From positions 29,176,740 to 29,240,739 of the forward strand of contig CAIIXF020000009.1 of the NCBI GenBank assembly GCA_903813345.2: 64,000 nucleotides of DNA, read 5' to 3'. Of this stretch, positions 11,729 to 23,179 are shown piece by piece (position 1 is the stretch's first letter; every line of letters starts with the position of its first letter). The DNA comes from Owenia fusiformis. Taxonomy: Eukaryota; Annelida; Polychaeta; Sabellida; Oweniidae. The notes under the pieces are model-generated. The model did not search any database. It saw only the letters and a list, made by a program, of their open reading frames with translations, and had not been told where the DNA came from. Position numbers and translations under genes: made by a program.

Positions 11729-12560
11729 CAGAGTGTCCCAAATGCGACAGAACTGACACCATCAGTTCGCTATTCTTGCTCATATCATGTTCCAATTTAC
11801 ACATAATGTGTTTTCCTGTATTGCGACTAATAATTTATATTACTAAATGCTGCAAGAATTTTGGTTGCATCGACATACCAAGAACATCATTTCAACGGTT
11901 TAATTTTACAGAGATCTGTAGTCATTTTCTAAATACACGACTTACTCTGAGAAATAATAGCTCCTATTTCAAAATAATAATTGTGCGTGACAAAATAGTA
12001 TGTGCCAAATTGCATTTCAAAATAATAATTTTGCTTGGCAAAATAGTATAATGTACCGAATTGCATTTCAAAATAATAATTGTGCGTGTCAAAATAGTAT
12101 GTACCGAATTGCATTTCAAAATAATAATCGTGCGTGTCAAAATAGTATGTGCCAAATTGCATTTCAAAATAATAATTATGCGTGGCAAAATAGTATGTGC
12201 CAAATTGCATTTCAAAATGATAAGTGTGTGTGATCAATGCATGTAAAGTTGCATTAAAAGGTAACGCACAACGTAAATTGACACTAGTTGTTGGGGTTGC
12301 TGAGCATTTAGTGTAGCCGGGAAATTTATTTTAAAGGATATATAGCTTGTTGGTGTCAATGTGTAAAGACGTCTGCCTGTTTACGTAGCACCATCCTTCT
12401 TCAAAGGACCTCATTTATGTTTAAATTAATATATAGAATATAAAATACTATACCATTGCTGCAAGGATGACGTTGCATGGAAAAAGTTTCATGTTACCAT
12501 GAAATATTTCCAAGCTTATTCTGTGAAAATTTGAACCCCGGTTTCGTTTGAGGCACCCTG
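11729..12560. mobile_element. Non-autonomous mariner-type element, 832 bp
   Basis: The left end CAGAGTGTCCCAAATGCGAC and the right end, read inward on the minus strand as CAGGGTGCCTCAAACGAAAC, match at 15 or so of 20 positions. Both ends abut TA (11727-11728 and 12561-12562), as in Tc1/mariner elements. The interior has no transposase-like frame; it holds a 48-bp minisatellite (11971-12235). Confidence 0.65.
11971..12235 (+). repeat. 48-bp minisatellite, about 5.5 units
   Basis: Units start at 11971, 12019, 12070, 12118, 12166 and 12214 (last one partial), each opening with AAAATAATAAT and closing with AATTGCATTTC. The second unit is 51 bp. Because 48 and 51 are multiples of three, several frames on both strands stay open and give repetitive pseudo-proteins of 60-100 residues; these are by-products of the period, not genes. 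Confidence 0.9.
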
Positions 12561-12916
12561 TACATAACAGAAACGCCGATGCAGTATTCAAATATAGGGC
12601 TGCGGGTACTCTTCACTTTAATTTCGGGTTTACACATCATCAAATGTAAGTATCAGGTGTTCTCAAAATGCAGATGAGACACTTTGTCAGTGTATAATTT
12701 GTTGAAAAACAAAATTGCATTAATAATACAAACTCAAACTTCCGTTGTAACACCCATTTGAAGATAATTGTTCCCCAGAGAAGCATCAACATGTCACACA
12801 ATGTCATGTTATAAAATGAATTACGAGTCTTGATTAATGGATCAAAACATACATGATTTTATGAGGTATTATCGCTCACGAACGGTCCGTCGTGGTTTGA
12901 AAGTGGTCATACTGCT

Positions 12917-13115
12917 TGCATTTGCGCGCGAATGCAACTTTCGGCTGTCGGGCTCCGGATTAATTAACCTACTATAATTTGTGACCAACTCAATATATTT
13001 TTTATTTTTTAATAGAATACTATCAGGTGTACTATTCATATTTAAAATGAGTTAACCATAGAATAGTGGATCAATCCGGTAGCCAACAGCCGAAAGTTGC
13101 ATTCGTGAATACAAG
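12917..13115. mobile_element. Fold-back element, ~200 bp
   Basis: The left arm (about 12917-12976) and right arm (about 13054-13115) are reverse complements, sharing GAATGCAACTTTCGGCTGT and CCGGATT. The middle is A+T-rich. No target duplication is clear. A 60-codon minus-strand frame (13052-13234) runs through the right arm and is unassigned. Confidence 0.65.
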
Positions 13116-13934
13116 GTACGAAAAATAGCTTGCTTCAACATGTTCAATGAATGTGTTGTTTCATTGCTTTGTAACCACGTTGACCGAAGCTCCCCGAGGA
13201 GCGCTTTACTCCATTTATAGCTGCTTTTTGTCAATTATGAGAATGTAAAAGAAAGTGGAACCCCAGACAGGAAAAAAGAAATCAGATAGCAGTTTTGGTG
13301 AGGTACACAAAAGAGTGCAACTAAACTAAAGGTTTTGATGATTGCTTGAATTATCTAAATTGTTATAGGATCAATTAAGTCATTCTTCCATAGCATAATG
13401 CCAATGGCAAGAAATATTCCGCTTCAAATTTTCATTCCGATTAGTTCATTCCAAATTGAACAAAGGATAACTTTTGTTCTTACAACTATGGTTGGATGAG
13501 TAAGCTCTGTGATGTATTTCCAAGGTGTCCTGGCAACAAGGTTATGAAGGTCAAGGTCGTCAGCATTCCCAAGAGTAAAAACCTCGATGGCCCCTGATTT
13601 TGTACACGCAATTCAAATTTTGATTCATAACTCAAGAATTGTTGCTTCGGAGTTCATTAGGCGTCCGGCAAAAATTACAATAGTGACCAATTTTGCTCTG
13701 AAAAAATCTTTGAACAACTAGTACCCATGGCACCGTTTATTCATTTGAATGCTTCATAATACCGTATAAACAATCAGTTCTAATAAAGTCAAACAATGTC
13801 ACATCATATATTAATCAGAAGGATCATGTTCTAAAGAATTTGTACCGAAAGAACCAAAATTATTCATTAGACTAAAAGCTGCCTTGTGTAGTTAATACAC
13901 AATAATGTAATTGCGAATTAATTCTTCAATTGTA
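13116..13934. other. No gene or repeat recognised
   Basis: Nothing supported here beyond the tail of the 60-codon frame mentioned for the fold-back element at 12917-13115. Confidence 0.45.
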
Positions 13935-14470
13935 CGAAGTTCGGAACGGAAACAAATAAGCCATTCGTTCGTCTGTCCTGGCGAATACTCAAGTACCGGT
14001 GTGAAAGAAATGGTGGGCCCCCAGGGATTATGGTCCCCTTTTTAACTGCCCTTACTGGCCCTGATCGCGTATAAGATAATGAGGGAAAGAGTTGTGTTTA
14101 GGTCACCATATATTTATTAAATCAATGGAGAGTAGGACCATAATTTGATAGGACCTCCTACCCTTTTACACCGGCAGTCGAATTTGGTACAAACTGTACA
14201 GCTGCAGGTATATGACAAGAGGACCTCTGCTCGAGAAGGAACTTTCAATATGGCGGCATTGTTCAAAATGGCCGCCATTTTCTTTTTTAAAGATTGAAAT
14301 ACCTGCTATCTTATTTCATTCGCCGATGCCTACAAGAATAGTACCTCTGCTTGAGAAGGATTTTTAAAGATAAATTTAAACGGATTTGGTTATGATTTTG
14401 TATGCTAATGATGGAGAGACATTAAAGCCCTACTTAAGAGGAAATTTTCAAGATAGTTTTAACTTTTGCA
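13935..14470 (+). repeat. Dispersed repeat family B, copy 1
   Basis: Matches 51010-51480 in the same orientation. Shared blocks are CGTTCGT...GTCC followed by ACTCAA(G/A)TACC, then CAGTCGA...GATTTGGT-like sequence, ACCTCTGCTCGAGAAG, TTTTCAATAT and the motif AAAATGGCCGCCATT. Part of it is internally repeated (CTCTGCT[C/T]GAGAAGGA at about 14227 and 14346). It is interrupted by the MITE at 13996-14174. Confidence 0.7.
13996..14174 (-). mobile_element. CCGG-flanked MITE, copy 2
   Basis: Same family as 8177-8327 but inverted: CCGG (13996-13999), body TGTGAAAG...CCTTTTACA (14000-14170), CCGG (14171-14174). The host repeat's other copy reads straight across this point near 51070 (ACTCAAATACC then ACAGTCGACGG), which confirms that this stretch is an insertion. 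The body is about 28 bases longer than copy 1 and starts with a run of GGGCCCCCAGG absent from it. Confidence 0.85.
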
Positions 14471-15849
14471 TATCTTTAATAGTTATAATTTAAATTGGCC
14501 GCTAATTTTTTTTATTAAAATGAGTTCTTTGAAGATTAAGACTCGCGGATTAAGAATTGGCTCAAATTTTAGAGGTATGGGGCTCCAATCGGATGTAGTT
14601 TCTAATATGGTGCAACGTCATGTCACGAGTGAAGAAGTGCCTGGTTATGTTCAAAATGACGTTTAAATTGAAAAAATATGTTTGTTTGCTAGGATTTGCT
14701 ACTCTAGGGAATTGCTGTTTTTCTAGTCTTTCGTATTTTTTATTACATTTTATGAGAGGAATATGGATTTGTGTCATTGACGACTGCCGCTGTTAAGTGT
14801 AAACAAATTTGTTCAGCTCTTTTATATTTAAGATGATAAAAAGCTCCAAGTGGACACAGGCATCAAAATGTTGTTTATGATTTCCAGAATGTGCTTTTGC
14901 CGTTACATATGTCATCATAACAATGTTCTACATGTTTAGATATCGTTGAAAATGTTGCAATTATGAAGATTTATATGTCTGGCACCTCTTTACACAATGC
15001 GTATTCAAAAGGTGATGGTGTTTTGATATCATTGCAAAGAACTGCGTCTGACCTATGAGCAATTTATGTCACAATGTCAGGACAGTAAAGAATTATTTCA
15101 AAGGCATAATAGTCTTTGTCAGGCGGATCGTGTTTTTATCAAGGGAATCATTCGAATATACTGCGAGACTAATGAAGAGAGTAATGAGAAGAAAATAAGA
15201 GAAACTGTTGGTAACTAATATCTGAAAAACAATACGATATGTTACAAGATAGAAACACAATTGTACGAGATCGCAGGTAGAATATAATCAAAGTTTGCAA
15301 GTTTGCATCTAGTTTGCAAAACAAACACCTATATCCCAACGAATTATCAAACGTTCAAAATAGCGTCAACTGAGAAAAATATTTTGATAAAAAGTTGTCA
15401 GTATTTTGATTATAGTCACATCACAAGATTTGGAGCAAAATGGAAGAAATAATACGTAAATGAAGAGGCTTGCCAAAAAGCTAATGGACAATGAGTTCGA
15501 GGTACCAGTAATTTCGCAGATTATTGGTTGACTTGCACAAATTAAACCAATGTCTGGATGTATAGAGGGCAATCTAGAAAGTTCCCATTTCTCTAAAAAT
15601 CTCTCGTATACCAGTTGCATTATTGAATTATTTAAGGTGTGTGGTGTCAGCTTATCTAATAATATTGATTCATTTATAACTGAATATGATTCACAAAATA
15701 GGTAGATCACAATGCGTTGTATGAATTGATGATTTATGAAGAATTTATCTATACTGATTACTTTAAGTAAAAGAACCATTCTAACATAAACCTGAGATTA
15801 GAAGTTATAACAATTCAAAAATGTAAAAGTATTTTTTGCACATGTTGAA
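14471..15849. other. No gene recognised
   Basis: A 137-codon minus-strand open frame (15366-15779) is the only sizeable frame. It has no domain I recognise, and a frame of that length is expected by chance a few times in 64 kb of this composition. Confidence 0.4.
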
Positions 15850-17100
15850 TAATTTTAGGTTGTTATGTCACCACCAAAAGTCGTGACATATTGTTATGGT
15901 CTCCATTTTGACAGAGGCCGGCGGTTAGTGGTTGTTGGGTGGCGGGCGACACCTGTAACAAATTCTTACATTTCCAATAACTAAACAAGTACTGTCTTCA
16001 ATCTGATTTAAGATTTAAAATTTGACCTTCAATGAGCATTTTAAGGTCAAAAATGTCGTTTTTCAACATGCTTCAAATTGACCAAAATTTCAAAAATCAT
16101 CTACAAGTTCTCAGAAGTTCACGTCTGACTCTAGATTTGAGATTTGACCTTCAATGACCTTCTCTAAGTAAAAAAAGGTAAAAAATGTCAACTTGCTTCT
16201 TTCTAGTTACTTAACAAACATTGTTTAGGTTGACTTCAAATGTTTTCAAAATCATGTCTCAAGTTCTCAAAAATTCAAATCTGATTTTTTTACCTTCAAT
16301 GACCTTCTCAAGGTAGAAAAGGTAAAAAAGGACCAGGTATTTCATCAACTTGCTTCAAATTGAGTAATTTTTAAAGTATAAACTCATAATATTGTGAGCA
16401 ACTAGGTAGTGACATTTTGTAATGTTAATGCCTTGTCTTAATCTTATTCTAAGCGTTTTAACTTCGTTTACATCGTAACCTTCCTTAAAAGTGTTGAGAT
16501 ATGGAGATAGTACTTTGTGATCGTCATCATATTTTATGTTTCGATGATTAATTTGAACACTTTGTCTTAAAGATGTAACGTTATCGCATAATGTAAGCAG
16601 TGTTCTAAATGACTGATATCGTAAAAAAGAAAAGATTACTTGTGAATAAAATCATCGAAAGAAAGATTTAAAGATAGCATTCATCATGGAAAAAACCTAA
16701 GGATTGTAAAAGATGTACCATATTATTATGATGCACCAGTTAGTATCAACACTAGTTTTAAGGGCTGGTCCAAATTTTTATGTCACCACAAGAGGTCAGA
16801 TGACATATCGTTATATACAAATGGCAGGTAGTGATATTTTGCACAATAATGCCTTGTTACCTTTTGTTCTTATTCAAATTCACTCTGTTTGAGGTTTGAA
16901 CACGAGCATGCTCCAATGAATACATTTGACACATTCATATTTGGAAAGTGTACAATTTATATTAATTTCGTAGCTTATACATTCCAATGATTACCGAAGG
17001 GACGGATGTCGCAGCTGGAAACTCAGTGAAAAATGCTTTCAAAGAAATACAAGAACTAGATATTGGAATCCAGTATCAGATATGATTAGCTATATATGAC
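15850..17100 (+). repeat. Degenerate internally repeated module
   Basis: Three diverged units of 130-150 bp lie between about 15990 and 16370, each with a TTGACCTTCAATGA(C/G) core followed by AAGGTA/AAGGTC runs and CTTGCTTC. Around them larger blocks recur: TTATGTCACCAC at about 15863 and 16778, and GGTAGTGA(C/T)ATTTTG followed by AATGCCTTGT at about 16404 and 16827. No coding frame accompanies these. Confidence 0.6.
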
Positions 17101-17244
17101 CGAAATTGAACCTTTAGTAAGAAAAGTAGTTGGATACTGATGCAACGATAGAAGTGAACTGGTTTAAAAGTATAATAACTCGACTGGGGAAATTGAACAA
17201 GTTCAATTTCAGACTCCAGATGACAGTTCTTCTGTGGTTTTAGA

Positions 17245-17460
17245 AAGACATATGGACGGACGGATGGAAGGACGGACTGGCTGGACTTGGACTGGACCTT
17301 GACTGGATTGAACCTGGGCTGGTCTTGGACTGGACTTAGACCTGGACCTGTACTGGCCTTGGAACTGGACTGGAAATTGACCTGAACCTGGACTTTGACT
17401 GGACTGGAACCTGATCTGGACTTAGACCTGGACTTGGACCTGTAAATGGACTGGACAGGT
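17245..17460 (+). repeat. (GGACTT/GGACCT)n variant simple repeat
   Basis: About 200 bases built from six-base steps GGACTT, GGACCT, GGAACT and TTGACT, flanked on the left by GGACGGATGGAAGGACGGAC. The period is six but drifts. No frame of interest crosses it. Confidence 0.8.
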
Positions 17461-17514
17461 ATTTTTTCTATTTTTTCTTCACTTCTCTTGACTTTCTATA
17501 AGGCTATCATCAGA

Positions 17515-18230
17515 TCGATTTTTCTCGAAATTCAAAATGCCATAATTTTTGAACCGCAAGTCGGATCGAAATTTGATTTGCAGATTCGGATACCTGAGAA
17601 AATTCTATCCTTAGTTCACAACTCATACGTTAAATTTGGAGAAGTTTTTATTTTGACCTACTTTTCGGACATCATATCTCAAAAGTGGGTCAAAATTCTT
17701 TCTGACGGCAAAAGGCTAACACTATAAGCACACTCTTGGCTACATGTTTACACAATTTCGAAGAATATAATTAAAATGTAGTGTCAGAATCGAAAAAAGG
17801 AAAAACTTTGAATTTGACCTAGATTTTGACCTAGACAATTTTGGTGTCCAAATTTTAAAAAAAAGAAGCTTTTTGAGATCCCCTTCTTTTATGGGCTTCC
17901 ATTATATTAAGCTGTACGTTATCTATATCTCGTATAAAACACTTCAAAAAATGTTTTTTCCCATTGAATTAACATGGGGCACCAAAGGAGCATGTAGGTT
18001 ATCGCAAACAATTTCAAATGATTCTAACTTGAATTATGAATATTTTCTGATCATGAACATGGGTGTATCTTTTAGATCCATTCATTATCTTCAAGAAAAG
18101 TTTATATATTGATAATTTAGTCAATCAGACCTAAGTGATATTGAAAGGGCAATGGACCAATCAACATGCTTTTTCAAAAATGTTGACCTAATTTTAACCA
18201 AAAATGCAACCTTTTATTATATTGTAGAAT
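17515..18230 (+). repeat. Repeat module A-B, first copy
   Basis: The A block (about 17520-17700) is in direct orientation to about 18712-18870, while the B block (about 17970-18230) is inverted relative to about 18480-18705. B encodes, in one open frame, GACRLSQTIS and SFRSIHYLQE. The inverted copy at 18572-18700 (minus) encodes GARRLSQTIS and SFRSIHYLKE, so the frame is open in both. Whether this reflects coding selection or only shared ancestry cannot be told from two copies. Confidence 0.65.
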
Positions 18231-18479
18231 GCATAATGAGAATGTGCTTTGAGACATGTTCGATTTCCTAAAAGGAAAAGTTGATTGCTCCATGGACTTT
18301 AAAGATACTGAATTCGGATGACCAAAATGAACTGAAACCAATGGATAGCATGAGATTTTTCAATGGAGAAATAACATGGGGAACACTTATCTTAAAGCAA
18401 TTAAGTTTTTCTTTCAAGAACTATTTGATACATCAAAATAGAAAATAGTAATGCATTAAACATTGTAAAAAATGATTGC

Positions 18480-18870
18480 ATTTTTGGTAAAAATGGGGTC
18501 AACATCTTTGAAAAAGTGTGTTGATGGGTTGATTGCTAGTTAAATATCTCCGAGTATGTTTGATTTTATTATTACTGTATATAATTTTCTTTGAGATAAT
18601 GAATTGATCTAAAAGATAAACCTGTCTTCATTGTCAGAAAATAGTCATTATCCAAGATATAACCTTCTGAAATTGTTTGCGATAACCTACGTGCTCCTTT
18701 AGCGATTTTTGAGCTTTCAAAAGGCCATAACTTTCGAACCGAAATTTCGTTTGCAGATTTGGATTCCTGGGGAAATTCTACACCTATTTCATAACTCATA
18801 TGTTGATTTCTGAGAACTTTTTGTTGTGACATACTTTTCGGACGCCATATCTCAAAATCGGTAAGAGATA
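18480..18870 (-). repeat. Repeat module, second copy with B inverted
   Basis: B (18480-18705) is reverse-complementary to 17970-18230. A (18712-18870) matches 17520-17700 directly (CCATAA(C/T)TTT(C/T)GAACCG, TTTGCAGATT(C/T)GGAT, ACTTTTCGGAC(A/G)(C/T)CATATCTCAAAA). A 123-codon minus-strand frame (18572-18943) spans both blocks. Mixed orientation of the two blocks implies at least one internal inversion. Confidence 0.65.
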
Positions 18871-19054
18871 TCAAAAAATTAAATCGACAGTTAGCTAACC
18901 TACTTTTTTTATGAGGAACACAATGAAAAAAAACCGGATCCAAAATATTGAAGGATGACGGAGAAAAAAAAAGTTACAAAGTACTGGATTTGACCTAGTT
19001 CTTGACCTTTGACCTAGATAAAAATCTGACAAAAACAATAGATTGACATCTGGA

Positions 19055-19475
19055 GTCTAATAACTCAGATGCCAGTTTGTAGTTACCAGTTTCACCACCA
19101 GGTGAATTATTTGGGTCAGATTACATGGCAGGTATAATAGGCAGCTCCCTTGAATGACTTGAATATTCATCTGTTTTAGTGGATCAATTTTCATATTCCC
19201 TTGTGTATTTGATAGACATATTAAAAATACCCACAGTAATAGAAAATAAATTCACTTTTTGTAATTTTATAACATGAGGTCTATGGGGAATCTCCCCGAC
19301 CAAAAAGTCATTTTCTCAAATGAAATTAATTTTCTAAAGTCGATAAACAACTTTTGAAACCATATTTCTAGATGTTATTTTACATGTAGATTTCAAATAT
19401 GATATCAGATAAAATTACTGAATTCTGAATATTGAGTGACGTAAATCAAGATTATTTCTACTCACATTTTCTCAA
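19055..19475 (+). repeat. Dispersed repeat family D, forward copy
   Basis: Reverse-complementary to 58555-58958 over about 400 bp. Landmarks are CCAGTTTCACCACCAGGTG, a block with GGTCTATGGGGAAT, CATATTTCTAGAT and GACGTAAATCAAGAT. The copies are diverged, with small indels. No coding frame. Confidence 0.8.
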
Positions 19476-19886
19476 AATCCAATGTCTTAAAATATATTTG
19501 TCATATAGTATGCACTATCATTTCATTGAATGTTGTCACATGACCTCTAGTGGGCAAAGCTCTAGTCTAGTATCACTTATCTGAAGTAAAGTGCTAGTAC
19601 TATGAGCATTGTAAAGAGAGCTCCTTGGCCAAAATACTTTCAGAGTCATGCAGTTTCCACCATTCTGAGTACTTTTCGAGTGGTTTTATGCCACAAAGGT
19701 GTCAAGCGTGAGCCCATTGATTTTTTTTGCAAAGTGATCACCTTGGCTACCATCCTGATACTCAGACAATCTCTGCCATGCAAAGGATGAAGGCTGTGCT
19801 CACGGTGCGTGGCTACACGGGCCTAAAAGGGATCCGTTGTTACGACTGAATATCACGTGCAATTAGTGCAGTCAGTTAGGACTTTA

Positions 19887-20947
19887 ATTGCACTTGCTAT
19901 ATATACGTCACCATTTTTTGATCAAAGTATCATTAATACATATATTTTTGATATATACCGAAGTGGTGTTAAAAAGTAGCCCAAGTGGATAATAATAGGG
20001 CTCGAAAATTTTGCATGTTTCCATTGAGTTCAATGTTAATTTATCAATCTTCAAAAGACCCCCTGCAGAGGAGTTCAAGAACAATAAAGTCAATCTTCCA
20101 TGTATGTAATCGTGACTTAAAAGTCTTCAAAATAAGAAATTGCCAGTTTGAGTTTTTAAAAGTCAATATATTGGCTATAGAAATCTGCAATATCAGAAAA
20201 TTCCATAGTGAACTTTTGAAGAAAATGACACTTTGGTAAAGCCATATTGATAGTAGTTTAGTAATTTTTTCCCAAAACGAAATCGTCAATATCTAACTAG
20301 ATAAATTCCAACGTGTAACCCTTCTTATTATGAAGACATTCAAGTTATGGTTACATACTAGTAAGATTGACTTTATTGCTCTTGAACTGTCCTGCAGGGG
20401 ATCTTTTGAAGATTGATAAACTAACATGGGACTCAATGGAGTTTTCGTGAGCAACTTAATAACTAGATAAATTAAAAATAAGAAATTTTTAGAAATGTGC
20501 CTGTTTGGTTTTTTGAAAGTCAATATATTGGCTGTAGAAATCTGCAACATCAGAAAATTCCATAGTGGACTTTTGGGGAAAATGACCCTTTAGTAAAGCC
20601 ATATTGAGAGTAGTTTATAATGGCAGTCAATGGGAATTTTCCAAAATTCAAACCCCAATATCTTTCGAACTAGACAAAATCTCGCTTGTAACCCTTCTTA
20701 TTTTGAAGACATTTGAGTAATTGATACATACTGGGAAGATTGACTTTATTGCTCTTGAACTGTTCTGCAGGGAGTTTTTTGAAGATTGATGAATTAACAT
20801 GGGGCTCAATGGAAACATGCAAAATTCTCGAAGCCTGTTATTATCCACTTGGGCCACTTTTTGACACCACTTCGGTGGATTTCATAAATATATGTAATAA
20901 TAATGATACTTTGGTCAAAAAATGGTGCCGTATATAAAGCAAGTAGT
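19887..20947. mobile_element. Fold-back element with ~240-bp arms and an internal duplication
   Basis: The left arm (about 19887-20129) and right arm (about 20705-20947) are reverse complements from ACTTGCT(A/T)TATATACG at the tip to CTTCAAAATAAGAA inside. A third copy of part of the arm lies at 20330-20440, and the block TCAATATATTGGCT(A/G)TAGAA recurs at about 20162 and 20520. In all three arm copies a frame reading LSxML(I/V)(Y/H)QSSK followed by SSR(A/T)IKSI stays open (19985-20239 plus, 20293-20550 minus, 20648-20857 minus). No known domain is recognised. Confidence 0.75.
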
Positions 20948-21372
20948 ATAGTTTCCATATAGCTTTTGAAATCTCGCTAAATCTCGTTTTTCGTGAGATT
21001 TTAAGAGACTTGCATATTAGACCTCTAATGTCTTACATTACCTTCTTTTAAATGGCATATTTGAATTCAGTGAAATGTTTTCTCCTTTAATAGCTTTGAT
21101 TTACACAGTTATGTAATTTGAATAATTTTCTATAACAATTTAAAAAAACTTGGGCCAAATGTCCATAGATGCAATGCTAAAATTCTTTAAATCCATGGAT
21201 TATTTGTATGTTAATCAACATTTGCATGTTTAATCACATCATGTACATAAACAGGGTCATCATGTGGTATATCATTCAAGTTTTATACAGATTCAACAAA
21301 CACACTTTGATAAATCATGAAATTAAGCCACTTTTCCAAGATTTTAGCATGTAAATGAATGGAGCTCTAGCC
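20948..21372 (+). repeat. Dispersed repeat family E, forward copy
   Basis: Reverse-complementary to 63163-63582 over about 420 bp. It opens with AAATCTCGCTAAATCTCG followed by TGAGATTT, itself a small hairpin, and closes with TTTGATAAATCATGAAATTA. It abuts the fold-back element at 19887-20947 directly. No coding frame. Confidence 0.8.
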
Positions 21373-22127
21373 CGAGTTAAAAGCTGAATAAAAGATGGCA
21401 GCATGAGATTTCCTTGATTTTTCTGCTATTTAGAAACTATCCTATTCAAGAGTTTTATTGTCATAACTGACTGCACTATATCTTAGATTTGATTACATGT
21501 ATGTATTTGAATGCACTTAGAAATTAATTACTTTCCAAGTCAGTATTGTTTCATTCATTTTGAGGCCAACAAATATAATTGGTTTATGTTTAATCAGATA
21601 CTAAATAAGTATTAAAGTAAACTGAATCCAATTTCCATGTTAACAATAACTAAGGTTACATAAGTCGTATGTGTGTTTAATAATATTGTGAATAGTGGTA
21701 TGTTAGTTTCTAATTTAATACGTTTCTATTTATCTCTTGTTAAGAATCACACGCACTCAGAATTAATTGTGAAACATGATGTCGGACACATACTCTATAT
21801 GGTGAACACTTAAATATGTTACGACATTTGATGTACTTTTATTAGAATATACTAAATTGATCCTGAGAAATATTAAATCGGGACCCCAGTTGTCATAAAT
21901 TAATTTCTGAACATGTTACTTGCTTTCTGACGTTGGTTCCAATCTCGTTTATCGCGTGATCAAAATCCTATAGTGGTCATTGAAACGGTACAAAGTGGTC
22001 AAAGCCAAAAGGTTACCAAGTACATATACTGGCGAAATTTTCAAATTAAATCAAGACTCAATATTTTTTCAATTTTACATAATCAATGTTTTTAAGGTAC
22101 CAAGTGCGATGTTTCTTTATGGATGCC
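21373..22127. other. No gene; lead-in to minisatellite
   Basis: A+T-rich sequence. Near 21990 the words AAAGCCAAAAGGTTACCAAG resemble, in part, the unit of the array that follows, so a decayed edge of that array may reach back to here. Confidence 0.45.
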
Positions 22128-22735
22128 ATAAAGTACCAAATACTTATATCTTAAAGCCAAAAGGTACCAAGTGTCATTTGGTTCCTTTTTGATTTTGATT
22201 AAAAAAGGTCAATTGTTTTTATTATGCCATAAGGTACCAAGAGGCATTTGGTTCTTTTTGGCTTTTGATAAAAAATGTTCAATTGTTTTAATAATACCAT
22301 GAGGTACCAAGAGGCATTTGGTTCCTTTTGGCTTTTGATAAAAACAAATGTTCAATTGTTTTAATTATGCCATAAGGTACCAAGAGGCATTTGGTTCCTT
22401 TTGGCTTTTGATAAAAACAAATGTTCAATTGTTTTAATTATGCCATAAGGTACCAAGAGACATTTGGTTCCTTTTTGCTTTTGATAAAAAAATGTTCAAT
22501 TGTTTTAATTATGCCATAAGGTACCAAGAGACATTTGGTTCCTTTTGGCTTTTGATAAAAAATGTTCAATTGTTTTAATTATGCCATAAGGTACCAAGAG
22601 GCATTTGGTTCCTTTTGGCTTTTATCGGAAAATGGCCTCATAATATCAGAGCATGTTTCAGGTGAAACAGAAAGATGCTATGAGTATCAGAATGACCAAG
22701 AGGCATTTGGTTCCCTTTGGCTTTTGAAATGATGA
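22128..22735 (+). repeat. ~71-bp minisatellite, hairpin in each unit
   Basis: GGTACCAAG recurs at 22233, 22303, 22376, 22449, 22520 and 22590 (spacing 70, 73, 73, 71, 70), with degenerate units on both sides. Each unit holds GGTACCAA, a 7-base spacer and TTGGTTCC, an imperfect 8-bp stem, then TTTTGGCTTTTGATAAAA and TTCAATTGTTTTAAT. The central units are nearly identical, so homogenisation is recent. A 70-codon frame (21980-22192) runs into the left edge and is not considered a gene. Confidence 0.9.
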
Positions 22736-23097
22736 ATTATCAAAACGTGTAGTAATTGTTTGCACAATATTCCATATTCCTGTATAGATCAATGGTTCCA
22801 TTGTCCAAGCATATCTCACTTCTTTCTAAGCTTCAAAGAAACAATTTTAGTTTCTTCTATAGGTACTCAAGGTTTTTTGAGTGTGGTCAATACATCTAAA
22901 TTACTGGTGAAAAGTGTATTTTAGACATATGAAAAAAATGCAATTTAACCATACATTGAGTTTCTGATGCTACATGAGTACGAACAAAACGCTTAAATGA
23001 GAAAAACCCACAACTTGTTTTATATATGTTCACAATAAAATTTGGAATTGGTTTCAACTGTTTCACTACTTCTTTTATTACTGCAAATGGTACACAT
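22736..23097. other. No feature recognised
   Basis: Unremarkable A+T-rich sequence. Confidence 0.45.
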
Positions 23098-23179
23098 GAT
23101 GTTACAAGTTCACTTATTTTCTTTTTGTTGCCATGATAACAGATATTGGAAGAATGTATGGGAACTCATAACATATTTA

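Noticed and set aside
11929-12246. Four repetitive open frames on both strands
   Set aside because: They follow from a 48-bp tandem repeat whose period is a multiple of three; all frames repeat the same few residues.
15366-15779. 137-codon minus-strand frame
   Set aside because: Same reasoning; no domain, no splice or poly(A) support that stands out.
22128-22735. Regular array as a CRISPR
   Set aside because: Whole 71-bp units repeat, including what would be spacers; the organism is eukaryotic.
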